From: Clostridium rhizosphaerae
GTDB taxonomy: Bacteria > Bacillota > Clostridia > Clostridiales > Clostridiaceae
Direction: 5' to 3'
Length of the DNA stretch: 64,000 bases
Assembly (NCBI RefSeq): GCF_016765585.1
Contig: NZ_JAESWC010000002.1
Coordinates: 806,001 to 870,000 of the forward strand
In this document: piece by piece, positions 63,213 through 64,000 of the stretch
Numbering within the stretch: position 1 is the first letter of the stretch
Layout: each line of letters opens with the position of its first letter
Program-made: the position numbers and the translations under genes
The notes under the pieces: model-generated
What the model saw: the letters and a program-made list of their open reading frames with translations, nothing else
What the model was told of the DNA's origin: nothing
Databases searched by the model: none

Positions 63213-64000
63213 CTAAATCAAATCACTATAAATTAAGTTTATAATATCTTTTGATTCAGAATTTCTAATTATCGTGATTGGCATTAATTGTTTGTTTATA
63301 TTCACATACCCTAGCGCACACAATTCATCTAAAACTTCTAATGTTGTATCGTAATCAAATCCGAATCCCCTGTTCCATTTTAGTTCATCTGTAATTATAT
63401 CTATAGTTATCTCCTGTTGATTTGAAAAATACTTTTCCCAGTCAGCTATAAGCGTAAATGCATATAAATGATATGCCTCCATCTTAGGATAGCATCTTTT
63501 GATTAGCAATTCACTACCTTTAGAATATTCAATTAAATTTAATGAGGAAAAGTCTCCAATTGAATACATCCCCTTCAATGGCCCCACCTCTATTGGTTTT
63601 CCTAATGCAATCTTACCTTTCTCCTCCACGGAATTTAGGTCTAGCTTTTCGTCATACTCATATGGGTACTCTCTAAATAGGTAGCTCCATTGAGGTGCTC
63701 CTATTTCTTGATGAGTTAAATAATAATGTAGTGCTTGCTTTGTAATATCCTCAAGCAAATACTTATCTTCGCTATAAACAACTTCACCGAGTTTGGTAAG
63801 TGCCAGCTTGTACTTGCCACCACCAGTGCTACTTTTTATAAGTCCCATGTATTCCATATATTTTATATGAGGAACAACTTTACCTGTTGATTCTCCAGTT
63901 GGTATACCCGTTATACGGCTTATATCAAACATATTACCTTCATAATTTTGACTTGCCAACTCAAGTATCTTTGACAAGTAAACTAATTGAGGTTGAAATG
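63213..64000 (-). CDS. DUF4007-like protein, candidate SspB (5' end outside window)
   Basis: The frame stays open to the window edge (FQPQLVYLSKILELASQNYEG), so the N-terminus is outside. About 260 residues are visible. A winged-helix-like part (MFDISRITGIPTGESTGKVVPHIKYMEYMGLIKSSTGGGKYKLALTKLG) is followed by IGAPQWSYLFREYP, as in DUF4007 proteins. SspB of the single-strand phosphorothioation system is of this type. It lies nine bases before the ATPase gene; one operon. Confidence 0.5.
   Translation of the reverse strand, partial: FQPQLVYLSKILELASQNYEGNMFDISRITGIPTGESTGKVVPHIKYMEYMGLIKSSTGGGKYKLALTKLGEVVYSEDKYLLEDITKQALHYYLTHQEIGAPQWSYLFREYPYEYDEKLDLNSVEEKGKIALGKPIEVGPLKGMYSIGDFSSLNLIEYSKGSELLIKRCYPKMEAYHLYAFTLIADWEKYFSNQQEITIDIITDELKWNRGFGFDYDTTLEVLDELCALGYVNINKQLMPITIIRNSESKDIINLIYSDLI

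Overview
The window is AT-rich DNA from a spore-forming, anaerobic Gram-positive bacterium, most likely Clostridium sensu lato. The evidence is a complete gerA-gerB-gerC germinant receptor operon, strong AGGAGG ribosome sites with frequent GTG/TTG starts, intrinsic terminators everywhere, clostridial riboswitches, and a 2x[4Fe-4S] ferredoxin beside an Rrf2 regulator. No tRNA, rRNA, CRISPR array or intact transposase was seen. Both ends cut a gene: a secreted beta-lactamase-like protein on the left, and the DUF4007-like gene of a defence-type operon on the right.

Layout. 1-8.4 kb: sugar PTS permease with its GlcT-type antiterminator, Cu/Zn superoxide dismutase, an amino-acid permease, and a DUF1646 cation transporter behind a probable Na+ riboswitch and a frameshifted small membrane ORF. 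8.5-11.7 kb: lipid phosphatase, glycosyltransferase, a 243-bp palindrome and UDP-galactopyranose mutase (cell-surface glycans). 12-17.4 kb: ger receptor operon and a zinc-ribbon membrane protein. 17.6-22.8 kb: hydrolase, then a GH2 glycosidase / MFS / DUF2804 operon. 22.9-27.7 kb: livKHMGF branched-chain amino-acid ABC transporter under a ykkC-family (probably ppGpp) riboswitch. 28-34.3 kb: membrane alpha/beta hydrolase with an attenuator-like leader, a pseudokinase, and a GGDEF-EAL sensor. 34.4-47.9 kb: accessory genes (Fic, a lipid-linked sugar gene set, three transporter or redox genes with adjacent divergent regulators, GNAT, APH-like kinase) framed by two copies of a ribbon-helix-helix-like gene. 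48-54.4 kb: a six-gene operon around a Ycf46-type AAA+ ATPase. 54.6-57.3 kb: repeat-rich, gene-poor DNA. 57.3-64 kb: an orphan SAM riboswitch with a 23-codon ORF, then an operon resembling the SspB-SspC-SspD DNA phosphorothioation module plus a small Ada-like zinc-domain protein.

The three most unusual things are: (1) a family of four dispersed hairpins (A-D), two ending duplicated RHH-like genes and two flanking short-word repeat arrays whose repeated word differs (GTTAAC versus GTAACTTT) while the AT core is homologous; (2) the Ssp-like operon with an Ada-type domain, a fold known from DNA phosphate-backbone chemistry, next to a backbone-modifying system; (3) the compact Ycf46-type AAA+ / coiled-coil / zinc-ribbon operon of unknown role. 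Four leader RNAs (GlcT target, Na+-I, ykkC/ppGpp, SAM-I) can be assigned from sequence and context; all calls come from reading the sequence without database searches.
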